Shown here: piece after piece, positions 1 to 11,455 of the stretch | How positions within the stretch are numbered: position 1 is the stretch's first letter | Layout: each line of letters begins with the position of its first letter | Assembly (NCBI GenBank): GCA_030063045.1 | Contig: JAQSEB010000098.1 | Span: 682,001 to 746,000, forward strand | DNA: 64,000 nt | Direction: 5' to 3' | Source: Pratylenchus scribneri | Lineage: Eukaryota > Nematoda > Chromadorea > Rhabditida > Pratylenchidae | The notes under the pieces: generated by a model | The model's input: the letters and a program-made list of their open reading frames with translations, nothing else | Databases searched by the model: none | What the model was told of the DNA's origin: nothing | Translations under genes and position numbers: made by a program

Positions 1-1180
1 TAAACCTTAGCTAATCTAGCAGTTTTTAGAGTTTTTTTTTCTAATATTCTTTTTACCTTCAATGAGTAATTTTGACAATAATGGCATCATGAATGTGCCA
101 AATCCACTGCCGGCCACACTTATACCCGTTGCCAATGCTCGCTTCAATTCAAAATATTGACTGACCACAACAATTGCTGGCAAATAAATGAACCCGAAAC
201 CAATTCCTGTAACAAAAAATGGATTATTTTTCTGTAATTAAAAACAAACCGCCCAAAATGCCGTAGAGAAAATAATGCACAAAAATATTCGGAGAAAATG
301 TGGAAAGGGCAAATGAGGCTGAAGACAGAATCGTACCGGCAATGACCACTTTTCTTGCATCAAAATTATTGAGAAGGCCACCGGCAATTGGACCTAATAA
401 TTTCTATTATAAATTTTTATGAATATTTTTATTACCCGAAAGGAGATACATTCCAACAAGGAGTGAACCAATAAGCGAAACTGAAGCTTTACTCGCCCCA
501 AATGTCTGTTGATAGGAGGCCATGAATGGGCCGAATGCATTGCTTGTTCCATCAACAATGAAATTGCAAACAAAAGCGGCGGCAACAATCACCCAGCCAT
601 AGCCTCCATCCGGCGGCACTGGCAAATGGTCAATGATGAGATCATTCCGAACTGAAATTTGAAAAATATTTATTTATATTTGGAATTTCAAAACTCTAAC
701 CATGGACATCGTTGATGGAATAAGTGCTTTGGAAGTCATTGTCCGGCAAATTGTTCTCATCAAGATCCAAAAAAGCATTGTCATCTACGCGCAGTTCGAA
801 ATGTGGCCTCCCTGCGAATGCGAATTCATTAATATTATGTAAATCACAAATATTATTTACCATTAGCATTAGCCGGTTGTTGTTGCTGCTCTGTGGTTGC
901 ATTTTCTGATGATTCGGACATTGGCCTGGTCCTTGGCGATTCCTTTGGCGTTGACTTTGGACTGTCACTGACAATAAAAATGGGCAATATGTCGGCATTA
1001 TTATTGCCTGAATACAAAATTGATTTGATTGAATTTATTTTAAAAATTACCTTTTCGCGTAAAATCCTCATTTTGTTCATTTTTACCATTTTCCATCGGC
1101 ATTTCTTTTGCCATGGTTCTTCGTCCTCGATGTTCGATTGACGCAAAATGTTGACGGTTTCAGAAATGTTCAATAATTGA
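1..1180 (-). CDS. Monocarboxylate transporter-like MFS protein (SLC16 family), 5' part; runs off the window
   Basis: Proton-coupled monocarboxylate transporters are 12-helix plasma-membrane carriers. The decisive match is the SLC16 signature PPDGGYGWVIVAAAF at about 560-610, followed by a first helix and the stretch FGPFMASYQQTFGAS. Further exons on the same strand read LLGPIAGGLLNNFDARK (about 250-390) and GFIYLPAIVVVSQYF...KRALATGISVAGSGFGTF (about 55-205), which are helices 2-5 in family order. The N-terminal tail (exons at about 690-1170) is acidic, Ser/Pro/Gln-rich and probably cytosolic. The true start codon is not clear: the reading frame near 1170 begins at a TTG, so a further 5' exon may exist. 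The 3' half lies before base 1. The substrate cannot be read from this fragment. Confidence 0.85.
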
Positions 1181-2679
1181 TTGCAATGAATGAATGAGCT
1201 GAAAATGAGAATTTGATTTCAAATTTAAAGTTAAATCGGTGGTTTTCGAAATTTATTACCCCCCTTTTTAAATGATGGTCAATATTATTAGTCATCCCCT
1301 TTGGATTGGATGGGGATAACCGCTATTCGACTGCGTTCTTCCGAAAAAAATAAACGCGAATTGGCATGCCCGCGAATTTATTAGAGAGCAATCAAAAAGC
1401 AACTTGTTTATTTTATCCGTGGGGCTTGTTTCGTAGTGGTGGATCTTCCCCTTTTTTTTGCTATATAAACAAAACTAATAAATTGCAGCATTTCCTAACC
1501 AATAAAATGATGTCTAAAAAGTACAACCATCACCATCCACGGGAGAGTGAATGAATGATTAAAGGATTTAATTTCCTGAATGGATTATAGGAAAACTCAA
1601 AAATGTTGATAACAAAATTTTTTTTGAAGGATTGCGTATGATTAAAATGGTTTGAGCTTTAGGAATGGCTGCGAACATTTGGAATAAAAAGTAATTTCCG
1701 CTGATTACTATCAGTTTCTGCTATTTTGTTCGGGTCGTGGCGTTGAAATTTGAGTCTTTTTGTAATTTGTGTACGCAAAAATGCACCGCTGAATGGGTGT
1801 GCTTGGTCTAGGCGCCGCTCCCATTTTTATGTTAAAAATTGAAAAAAATGAAAGAATTTATGTTCAAATCGAAGGTTGAATTTTTTACTGGCTAATTTTT
1901 ACCTGATTTATTGCTCATCCATCATCAAGTGGTGTCATGTTGAGCCATTTTGTATTGAATTGAATAGTCGTCCAAATTTTTTGAAGTTACCGCCTCTTAT
2001 TGTGTTGTCCTCATCCAATTCCAATATTGAATCAGCCGGTAAGCAATAAAATGAGAGTGGAATAAGTTTTACCTCGTCTGGGCTGCTGAAGATCAAAAAT
2101 TAAATTGATTATGATGAAAAAAAAATATGAAAGTGGGTTTCTCTCCAATCTCTTTGTTTTATTCATTAAAAAATTCGGTCGGCTTAAACGGCGGTAGCCT
2201 TCTTTATCCCTTCAACGGCTTTCCCAATTGAAGCAGTCTAAATGGCGACAGCCTCTGCCCCCATTCTTGTCGCCAATTGATTTTCTTTTTTTCATATAGC
2301 CAGCTGGATGGATGGATTGCAAAAAAGAAAGCGAAAAGATGGAGAAATATAGGACTTCCCCACATTCCAGCCGGCTATATGTTGGTTTTATGCACCGGCG
2401 ACATTGCTTCTCCGTGGGGAATATCCCCAACATTCTATATGTTTAGCCCATTTAAATGCCAAAAATATGTGTGAGGAAATTTGCTGCCATAAAATGTGAA
2501 CGTGAATATAAAAATTTTATTAGATTTTATCGTCAAAAATGTCAAAGTCACCACATTATTTGCGTCATTGGTGGAAAAATGAGAACTTGGGAAACAATTT
2601 AAAAATATTATAAAATATGTGGATATGTTTGTGGACGAGGAAAATAAACAAAAATATGGTGTGAAATTTACATTTGTCT
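1181..2679. other. Intergenic, no gene recognised
   Basis: AT-rich sequence between the transporter 5' end and the 3' end of the SLC7 gene. Short open frames here have no recognisable domains and no splice partners. It probably holds the SLC16 promoter (proximal part) and the SLC7 3' UTR (distal part). Confidence 0.6.
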
Positions 2680-4634
2680 CTATGGTTTCTGTTCATCATT
2701 TACAACAAGGAAGAGTTTCTGCGCAGTGCTGGTCAATTTAGCTGGTGAAAAATGTTTAAATTATTTTTATATTAAATTAAAGTTACCTGAAGCGTGGTAA
2801 AAGCATAAAGGCCGGTTCTTCCAAGCAATAAACAGCAAATAAACTGGGACCGCCGTCAGCATAATTGTTATTCCAATTGCTGAAAAAAAAACAAATTATT
2901 TTTGGATTTTTTAAATGAATATTTTTTAACCTGTATCTTTTGGATTCCCAACAATTGGAATGATAACAAGGGCAACACATCCAAACAAAAATAATGCTGG
3001 GAAAATCAAATTGACCTGTGAATTTGAATTTATAAAATTTAAATCAATTAAAAGGTTACTTTAATTGGTCGCGGTGCATTCGGCATTTTTACACGGAGAT
3101 AAAACAATGCGGCCGTAACAGTTCCAATAGCCAGCCAATAACTGATGGCAATGTAATTAATCAATTTTAGTGCATCATCGCCGAATGCCAAATAGACGAG
3201 TGCTAGAAGGCCCTTAAATGGAAATTTATACTATAAATAATGAAGTGAAATTAACCAAAAATATGACAGCTGGAATTGGTGTGCGGGTCTGTTTGTTGAT
3301 CATTGTCAACACCACCGGCATTTGCTCTTCTCTTGCGCCAACATAGAATAGCCGGGATGATGTGAAAATACTACAAAAAAATGATATTAAAAAGTTAAAA
3401 TAAAACATACACTCCATTGGCCGATCCAAGTGTGGAGCAAGCGACGAAGAGGGGCATAGTGAAGGCAAGTGGACCGTACATTTTGTTGGCAAATTCCACT
3501 GCAACCGCATCGGAGGCGAGCATTTCCCTGGGGCTTATCACCGTGTATAGGGCAATGTTTGTGAACACGTAGATGACGGTGACGGAAACAGTCGAAATGA
3601 GAATAGCCAAAGGAAGATTTCTGAAAAAAGGTCAGAAAATTAATAATAATTAAAATTGAACCTTTTTGGATTTTGGAGCTCTTCGATGATAAAATTCAAA
3701 TAATTCCATCCTTGATATGCAAATAAACCAGAGTAAAATGCAATTGAAACTTTTCCTACATCATCATTGGTGCCGGCAAAAATGTCTTGGAAGGATTCTC
3801 TATATTGTGGATCACCTAATAATTAAAATTATTTAATTTTATAATTCATTTAAATACCTTTGATAAGCAAATAAATCCCTGTGAAAGTGATGAGCAAAAG
3901 TGCGAAAATTTTTGCAATTGTAAATGTGTCCATCACGATTGTGGCCCATTTAACACTTATGCAATTTAGAGCGGTGAGAAAAACTGGAAAATATAAATTC
4001 AAAAATGAAATAAAAATTACTTATTAACGCGGCGCCAATTATTTGAATGGTTCCGGCGGGTGGATCGCAATTTGGGAAAAATGGTCGTAAAATGTAAGTT
4101 GCAAATGTGATGGCCACAATTGTGCAAGTACAAGGCCTATAAATGGTGTTTTAATAATTTTTAATTGTTAAATAAATTACCTGACAATTATAGCCTCAAC
4201 CCAAAGTCGAATAAATGCAAGAAAAGGGCCAAACGCCTCCATAATGTAAGCATAATCACCGCCAGATTTCTTGATCAATGTGCCCAATTCTGCATAGCAA
4301 TATGAGCCAAGTCCAACAAATAGGCCGCATAATATCCAAATAAGCAATGATAAACCAACACTGCCGGCTTCTCTTTGCACACCGGTTGGAGAAAGAAATA
4401 TGCCAGATCCAATGATACATCTAAGAAAATCCCAATAAACATAAATCAATCAATTAAATATAAAACCAACCCAACAATCATTGACACTCCATTCCATAAA
4501 GTCAATGATTTTGCCAATCCTCGGCCGGTATCTTCATCCTCCTCCATCATTTGCTTGCCTCCTTCTTCTTTTTGCTTCGGTAATAATTTTGAACTGGGCT
4601 CCACGCCACTAAGATTCGAATCCTTATTGGCCAT
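2680..4634 (-). CDS. SLC7-type amino-acid transporter light chain (LAT/AAT family)
   Basis: APC-superfamily amino-acid exchanger that normally pairs with an SLC3 heavy chain at the plasma membrane. The start ATG is at 4634, giving a hydrophilic N terminus [10 protein letters not shown]. Exons on the minus strand then give NGVSMIVG plus [13 protein letters not shown] (family helix-1 motif) and [20 protein letters not shown] (3988-4447 region). Next comes [11 protein letters not shown] with the Cys that in LATs forms the disulfide to the heavy chain. After that are [49 protein letters not shown] and terminal helices down to about 2790. The last small exon (about 2680-2737) gives a C-terminal tail ending NDEQKP and stop TAG at 2680. 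There are about ten short introns. In C. elegans these are the aat genes; I cannot assign a specific orthologue. Confidence 0.9.
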
Positions 4635-5809
4635 GTTTTGGTGGGATGGATTGATGGAGGAAGAAGTCAATATCCAACCAGTTAATCTCTGAAAAATGAA
4701 AGCACTTGAGTTTAAAAAATTGAAGTTTTAAAGCAATTCAATTATTTGCTCAGTTTTTTTTTTTTTTGAAACACGGTTTAATGGTTCAATCTTTTTAAAA
4801 TGCGCGAATTTTATGAATTATTTGTGTGTAATAGGGGACATTTTGATGGATTCTAACATAAATCATCCTTTTAAAATGTTAAAAAATGGAGAAATAATTC
4901 TTTTGCAAAAAATAAAGTGATAAATGATAATTAAAATGGGAGCCTGGGAGGGGAGCAGGAGCATGTGCATGTGAACGTAATTTACGGCTTTTTTTTGTTG
5001 CATTTCGATCTTTATTCTTTCGTACATAAAAAGGAAGGAATGAATGTGCAAAATTTTCCGTCCAATTGTGAATTTTTCACATTTTATGTGACTTATGGAA
5101 TAAGCATTAGCTTTCGGAAAAATCATAAAAGTGTAGGGCAATTTTAGATTGACGCTTGGTTAGTGTCAGTGACTGTCGATGGGCCAGCCATTTTGGAGGC
5201 AGCCGTCTCCGTCTGTGGTTAAGACAGGCTGGAGGAAGGCAAATGGTGGGCGTAGGATTAAAGGACGAAAGTCACTCCAATATTTTCAACGTTCACAAAT
5301 ACCGTGGAAAGGATTATTATTTTGTGCAGTTTTTTTGACCATTTTATGGCCGCAAATAAATGCAAATGAATGAAGAGGTTCATTTTGCCTTCTAAGAAGA
5401 GTAAATACTTCAGCTTTCACGGTTGGACAGAATGGCCAGCCGAGCCATTCCTTTCCTTTGCCAACAATCGATTGGCTCATTTATTTTTATTTAAAGGGGG
5501 AAAGTGGCAGCTGCATAGCATAGCACAATAAAAATGGAAGAAGAGGGGGGCTTGATGGCCATCTTTTGGAGTGGTCATCATCGCCGATTATCATCCACTT
5601 CAGACTTCACCCTCCTATATTATTGAAGTATAAAAGTGGACACTCCAACAAAATCCTCACCTTCCTTTATTGTTTAATATTTCTCGTTATGAATATAAAT
5701 ACATATTTCTTCTTGACGATAAAAATTTTGTGAATTGTAAAATTTTATAAATTGGAAAAATATGAAATCAAATTTTTGAAATTGAGTTGTTAAAAATTTA
5801 CATAATCTT
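4635..5809. other. Intergenic, no gene recognised
   Basis: 5' flank of the SLC7 gene and 3' flank of the receptor gene. A TATAAAAG string occurs near 5628 on the plus strand, but no plus-strand gene follows it. I see no RNA gene or repeat of note. Confidence 0.5.
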
Positions 5810-8791
5810 TTATATTGTTGGTGATTCTTCATTTGAATTGGAATTTGGTTCGCTAATACTGCCTCCAGTTTTTACACCGGGTGTTCCAAGTGTCGTCTCT
5901 TTGACCAGCGGATTCAATGTGAACAAATTGAAAAGATCTAGAAAATTAAAATAATTGGAAAAATTTAATTAAATTACCAATTATTTGTAGAGATTCATTT
6001 TTCTTGGCAGCCACTTTTCGGATCATTGGAATCCGCAATAAAATTGAAGAGAATCGTTTTTCTGCCTCAGCCGGTTCATGGAATTGGCAAATGTGGCAAT
6101 AAATGGCAGAAATCTTAAAATAATAAAATTAAACAAAATTATTCAATAATGTTTTGACCATCTTTTTTTGTTCTGCACAAACATTTCGTTGGCTGGCTGC
6201 ATCCAATCCTTCGGTGTCTTATTATTAGGGGGCGGATTTATATTGATATAGAATTCCGAAATATAGGCATAAAATATTGATATAAAATTCTCAAAATATT
6301 GATATAATTTGCAAAAATAGGTAAAATATTGATGAAATATTGATGAAATTTTTTTAAAAAATTACTATATTTTATAAAAATTTCGAAAAAAATATTTTTC
6401 ATTATCCTCAATCAAAAATTATTCATATTTCAAAGTTTTTATTCAAAAAATTTCAAAATCCATTTCCTAAAAATTTTTTACACACATCAATAATTTTTAA
6501 AAAATTTTCCAAAATCAATTTTTAATTAATTATTTTCAAAAAATCACAAAATAAACTTTTTCCTTAAATTTTTTAAGAAATCTCAAAATTTTTCTAAAAA
6601 TTTGGAAAATTTTTAAAAAAATTTTTTCGATTTTTTCAAAAAATTTCAATTTTTTTCTAAAATCTTCAAAATATTGACAAAAAATGGTCAAAAATTGTCA
6701 AAAAATGCGGAAATATTGATATCAATATTGATTTCCAAAAAATGGGAAAATATTGATGAATATTGACATAAAAGTTCATGCAAATCAACTTAAACCTTGA
6801 TAAAAACGTGTTTTATGTTGGTTTAAAGCTATTTTAAGTTCGCAAGAAAAATATTGATATCAATAAAAATCCGCCCCCTACTTATTATGTGAAATATAAT
6901 TAATTTAAATATTTAATCCAAAACCTGGATCAAAAAACATTATCGCCTGTAAAGCAGCAAATTCACTGGTAGAAATATTCAGCCGTCGAAATGGTTTCAT
7001 CACACAATCAATCATTGCGGCCATTACCGGCGTTAAACCGGACAAATTTCCAACAGTCTGAAAAAATGTTTTATTTTAATATAATTATTAAATTTACTGG
7101 ATAATGGACACTTGGTGGTACATCAACGACGGATCGAACGCCAGTTGCCAAACAATTATGGCCATCTCGAATTAATTGAGGGTCAAAAAATCTAAATTGA
7201 ATATTTATTGTAAAAATAATTTATTCTTACGTATGCATATTATTGCCTGGCATAATTTTTTCCGGCAAAATAATGGATGATGATGGCTCTGGCGACTGAT
7301 TAATTGTAATTGAATTGGAAGCCAATGATGAAATGCCATCAATTTTACTAGCCTCAACATTCTCCAATTTTTGCATTTTTTCTTGTGGTTCCAGTTCAGA
7401 TTTTTGATAGAGTGGAGTGTAAAATTTTTCAGCAGAAATTTTTGAAGATGTTATCAATGATAATTGACGGGCGGAATTTCTTTAAAAAATATTATTTTAT
7501 TTATCTGTTACTCGATTAAACCTTTGCTCATTTGGTAATTTTTCAGCAATTTTCTCAATTCCATTAATTATTTTATTATCTGTAATTAGCTCCGGGGTTC
7601 GAAATGCTTCGCACATAATCTATTATAATGCAATATTTAATGTCAGTGAAATTTTTTACCATATAGCTACTGGCATGATTGGTGATCAAAGCAACTTTAT
7701 CCGTGTATGGAAGTTTTCGAAATGACGAAAATGTTTTGGCCCAATCAATGTAAAGGGCAATAATACGCGATCGCCAAAAGGGCATTTTTTGTTGATCCAC
7801 ATTTGGTGTAACAATTGGATCGGAGAGCTAAACAATAAAATATTAATATCAAAAATGAAATAATCGTAGTTTTACCTTAACATTTACGGGTTGTGAAAAT
7901 CTACTCGGGGCTTGAAGCGCTTCTTCCAATGAACCGTATGGATGAATTTCGCCACGACTCAAAAGAAGGGTAAAATTGTTTTCCAATTGTGTTAAACGTT
8001 CCAAAATTCCTTCATATGCATGGGACTATAATATATTATAGGGATAATCATATTAATTATCATTCATAAATACTTTGCTCGAACGATGCACATTTGCTTG
8101 TCCCGCTGGTAAATCTTTAGAACCGCAGAAAGTAATGTCGTCCTCTTCATCGGATAAATCAAATTCATTTGATTGGCTTTCTTGGATTTCTGCTTTATCA
8201 ATTTGAACTGGAGAACAACTGGATGGGCCGGAACTCGATTTCTTTTTATCATCCTTTTGTTGTTTGTCTTTGCGTTTTCTCTTTGTATAACCGATTCGAT
8301 CACGTTCAGATTGAATAGCTAAAAAATTGTTTTATAAACTAAATTTTGGTTAATTTTACCATTTTTATCCATTCCCATTTGTAGACATTTTTTCAATCGA
8401 CAAGAACGGCAGGCGCATCTCACTCCTATTTTGACAATTTTAAAACAATTAATATGTTTTAATCACCTTTGTCGATTATGCATTTTCCATTTCCCATGCA
8501 TGTAAAATTCCGATTATTCTGCAAAAGTTTATATCACATAAAATGATAATCATAGAAATATTATACAAACCACTATGGCACGACGAAAAAATGTTTTACA
8601 ACTAAAATAATTTATTTTATGTTTTATATTATGGTTTGTTTTTGACCCATTGCAAGAAGGGACCGAATAATGATTTCCAGTGGCCAAATCAGCGCACACA
8701 ACACAAGCTGTTCCTGAAGAACATAAATTAAATTTTTCGATAATAATATTATAAAATAACCTGGAGGTAATTTATCAAGGCCTGAAGCCAT
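5810..8791 (-). CDS. Nuclear hormone receptor (C4 zinc finger plus ligand-binding domain)
   Basis: Ligand-regulated transcription factor. The start ATG at 8791 opens MASGLDKLPPG. The next exons form the two C4 zinc fingers: CVVCADLATGNHYSVPSCNG, then CKTFFRRAIV (P-box CNGCKTFFRR, typical of nematode receptors), NFTCMGNGKCIIDK and RCACRSCRLKKCLQMGMDK. A Lys/Ser-rich hinge follows (about 8090-8310). The ligand-binding domain shows the helix 3-5 signature RIIALYIDWAKTFSSFRKLP (about 7690-7760) and MFFDPDTEGLDAAS, which resembles the helix 8-9 segment of HNF4/RXR-type receptors. The protein ends SNSNEESPTI with TAA at 5810. One ligand-domain intron carries an AT-rich MITE (6228-6878). HNF4-like supplementary receptors are greatly expanded in nematodes, so I give no orthologue. 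Confidence 0.9.
6228..6878. mobile_element. MITE-like element D, TA target duplication, in a receptor intron
   Basis: The ends are inverted: GGGGGCGGATTTATATTGAT at the left, and its complement ATCCGCCCCC preceded by ATATTGATATCAATAAAA at the right. TA flanks both ends (6226-6227 and 6879-6880). The 651-bp core is very AT-rich, full of ATATTGAT strings, and non-coding. It lies in the nuclear-receptor intron, its left edge only a few bases from the minus-strand 3' splice site. Confidence 0.8.
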
Positions 8792-9535
8792 CGTAGAGAA
8801 TAATTTTGACGGAATTAATTAAAGAAATTCAGTGCTATTTGATATTTTTCATTTTTTAAACGAAAATGCTCTCTATTTAATGGATTGGAAATTGGATGGA
8901 ATTTGATAATGTGGATGTGGAATGTGGTGCATGTTAATCCGTAAAAATGTTTTTGAGAAAGGATGGAAGGGGATAGAGGATTTATTAAGGAGTATAAAAA
9001 TAAAAATAACATCATGACGTTTAAGCCGTCCAAATGATTTTATCAAATATCTAATTATATAAATTAAAATACTTTCTTCAATTCGATGGGATGTAAAAAT
9101 ACATTTGATTTAGACTTTAGTTTTAGTAAATCAATTTATTCTTGGTTATTTAATAGTAGCTAATTCGGATTGAATAATTAATGATCATGGCGACTCTGGG
9201 TTGAATGGATGGATATTTGCGCAAATGGTTATTTACTCTCTCTTAACACCACCCTACTCATTTTAATTTAATCATTCATTTCATACGTACTCAACTACCT
9301 AAATTTCAAAACAATTTTTATCCGAATAGCAACAATACATTACATACAGAAAATATCATATTTTGGGGACAATTATATAGGAGACAATAACAACAATATT
9401 TGATGGAATATATAGGACATCATTAAATAGAAACATCACATATTTAGGTACAATTATTGGGTTTTAAGACAATATTTACAATCGAGAGGAGGAAATATCA
9501 CAAGGGGATGTCCTTTTCTTGTCTTCTGCCGCACA
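8792..9535. other. Intergenic, no gene recognised
   Basis: AT-rich flank between the receptor 5' end and the histone gene 3' end. No ORF with a recognisable domain and no repeat array. Confidence 0.5.
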
Positions 9536-10212
9536 TCAGCAATCTCGCCATTTCTGAACTGCCATACGACCTTGGTTGAGTGCATGAGATCGAATTTCGC
9601 CGGGCAGCACCAATCTAAAAAATATAGAATTAATAAATATTTTGCCATAATACACCACTTACTTTGAGGCACTTTCCACTTCTTTGGCATTCAATGTGGG
9701 CTTCCTGTTGTTGATTTGACAGAGATGGCCTGATTCGGAAGCAATGCGGAGGAAGATGTCGTTGCAGAAGCTGTCACCTTTAAAATATTGAATATTAGTT
9801 AATAAAATGTGTTGTAAAGAAAATAGGAACTCACCTCAACGGCCCGCTTTGAGATACCCAATTCAGCATGCACAGTTTTGAGAACTTTGTAAACGTAGAT
9901 CCTTAAAATAAAATCATTAAATTATTTGAAACCAAAATATTCAAAAACTCACTTGAAGTTGCGACGAGGCTTTTGTCCGAACCGGCGCTTCTTTGGTGGT
10001 CCGCGTACTTGCATTTTGGCCTTCTTCGTTCCCGATTTTTTCTTCTTATTTTCCACTTTGACTGTCGTTGCCTTCGGTGCTGGTTGGGTTGCTTCGGGCA
10101 CATAGTCGAGATTGCTGGCATCGGCGGTTGTATCGTTTGCAGGAGCATTCGTTGTCATTGCTGATTTTGCATCTGCCTTCGATTTTGTCTTCTTTGCTGC
10201 AGCTGGAGCCAT
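9536..10212 (-). CDS. Divergent, intron-containing histone H2B variant (174 aa)
   Basis: Nucleosome core histone. Exons 10212-9953, 9901-9831, 9777-9663 and 9614-9536 join in consistent phases to 174 residues. The histone fold reads IYVYKVLKTVHAELGISKRA (helix 1), DSFCNDIFLRIASESGHLC (helix 2), LNAKEVESASKLVLPGEI (helix 3 and the LPGE motif) and a C-terminal helix ending AVQKWRDC, where the Lys ubiquitinated in canonical H2B (AVTKYTS) is retained. The N-terminal tail is about 87 residues, Ala/Thr/Lys-rich with a KKKK cluster, far longer than in canonical H2B. The core differs from canonical H2B at many positions. Three introns are unusual for a replication-type H2B. The donor of intron 2 (gttcct) is weak, but it is the only join that keeps the H2B frame. 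Probably a replacement or sperm-type variant; that role is inferred. Confidence 0.88.
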
Positions 10213-10296
10213 TGTGTTGAGCAGAATAGGATTTTCGTTGGTATTGTTGACAAGAGATTGATTGGAAGTTGTAATTTTGTTGGCATTTTTGGCTGC

Positions 10297-10305
10297 CTTT
10301 TTATA
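10297..10305 (-). promoter_or_regulatory. TATA box of the H2B variant gene
   Basis: The minus strand reads TATAAAAAG about 85-93 bases upstream of the H2B start codon. It lies in the 354-base interval shared with the divergently transcribed MSP-domain gene. Confidence 0.55.
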
Positions 10306-10512
10306 CTAATTTGTCCATTGCAAAATATACTGTATGGCGATACGATATGTGTACAGTATACAATATATTTTGAGATGTTTTATGTTTTCTCTCGAAATTA
10401 AACTATTTAAAGGACCCATTCACTAAGCTGTTTCATTCATCGACATCGACACAATCAAATCTACCAACATCAAGACCCAACAACGAAGAGCAGCAGTTCA
10501 ACAAATATCAAC

Positions 10513-10566
10513 GTAAGTCAAAGTTTACATTCCCAAATAAATTTCTAATTTTCTTCTTATTTTAAG
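10513..10566 (+). other. Intron in the 5' UTR of the MSP-domain gene
   Basis: A gtaagt donor at 10513 and a ttttaag acceptor ending directly before the ATG at 10567 define a 54-base intron. The first exon (upstream of 10512) is non-coding. Confidence 0.6.
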
Positions 10567-11198
10567 ATGGCAACAAATTCCTGCGGAGATGGTCCACTTG
10601 TCTTTGAATTGAATCCCGCCGATCGCATTGAATTCCGCTACAGTGAGGGACAACAGCAGCCGGTGCTCGTGGAGTTGAAAAGTGAGTTAAACTACCTTCT
10701 TATTATTCAAAAATACATTTATCTTTTTCAGTCAAAAATCCGACGGACAAGCCACAATTATTCAAAGTGAAATGCACAAAGTGAGTTTTATTCAGCATTT
10801 TTTGACTCAAATAATTTCCCAATATTTTCAGCAATGATATGTTCAAAATTCGACCACCTGTTGGGCTGCTCAAGGCGGGAGAGGAAGCGACGGTCAAGGT
10901 AAGAGGGCGGATAATTTTCTTCTTAATTTTGAATAATTTCTATTTTTAAGTTGATGCTGCAGTGGACCGACAAAACCAAAATTCCTGAGAATGATGCACA
11001 TTGTGAGTTTAATTTTAATCATTTGTTAAATTTCACTAAAATTTCCCCCTTTTTTCAGACTTCTCCATCTATGGGCTCGAGGCAAATCCGGACCAGCAGC
11101 AGCAGAGTGCACGCCAACTATGGGACAAGCAGAAACCACAATGCCGCAAGAGGATCTTCGTTCACTTCGAGCAAGCAGGGCCGTCAAAAACCGAATGA
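10567..11198 (+). CDS. Major sperm protein (MSP) domain protein (140 aa)
   Basis: MSP-domain proteins form the immunoglobulin-like beta-sandwich that builds the amoeboid sperm cytoskeleton of nematodes; related small sperm-specific proteins share the fold. Exons 10567-10681, 10732-10780, 10832-10898, 10951-11002 and 11059-11198 keep phase. Hallmarks in order: LVFELNPADRIEFR, VKNPTDKPQLFKVKCTN-like strands (here IKNPTDKPQLFKVKC), NNDMFKIRPPVGLLKAGEEA, LMLQWTDKTKIP, and a final strand KRIFVHFEQAG. Most of the protein is the single domain, with a short Gln-rich insertion near the C terminus. It is more like the small MSP-domain families (SSP/MSD type) than canonical 127-residue MSP. A polyadenylation signal AATAAA lies at 11450-11455. 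Confidence 0.9.
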
Positions 11199-11307
11199 TG
11201 CAGAACGTGTGCGGATGCAAGAAGATGTCCCGTGCTATGGATCATTGTTGATGTGAATATTGTGTGATATTTCCCTCCCATTCCCCATTGTTTGTATTGT
11301 TTTGTTC

Positions 11308-11431
11308 CCCAATATCCATTCATCATGTTCTTAATTGTGCCAATTTTGCTTAATTGTATTTTCCCGATATTGTTTTTTCCCTCCCAATATCCATTCATCA
11401 TGTTCTTAATTGTGCCAATTTTGCTTATATT
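11308..11431. repeat. Direct duplication of about 49 bp in the MSP gene 3' region
   Basis: The block beginning CCCAATATCCATTCATCATG occurs at 11308-11356 and again at 11383-11431, separated by 26 bases. It lies upstream of the AATAAA signal, so it is probably part of the 3' UTR. Confidence 0.8.
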
Positions 11432-11455
11432 GTATACAATAATTTTGTGAATAAA

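Noticed and set aside
5620..5640. TATAAAAG at about 5628 as a promoter
   Set aside because: No plus-strand gene follows; the next plus-strand gene begins at 10567.
9536..9614. Continuing the H2B last exons in the longest open frame (peptide starting WCCPAKF)
   Set aside because: That frame loses the histone fold; shifting by splice phase restores the LVLPGEI motif and ends in TGA at 9536.
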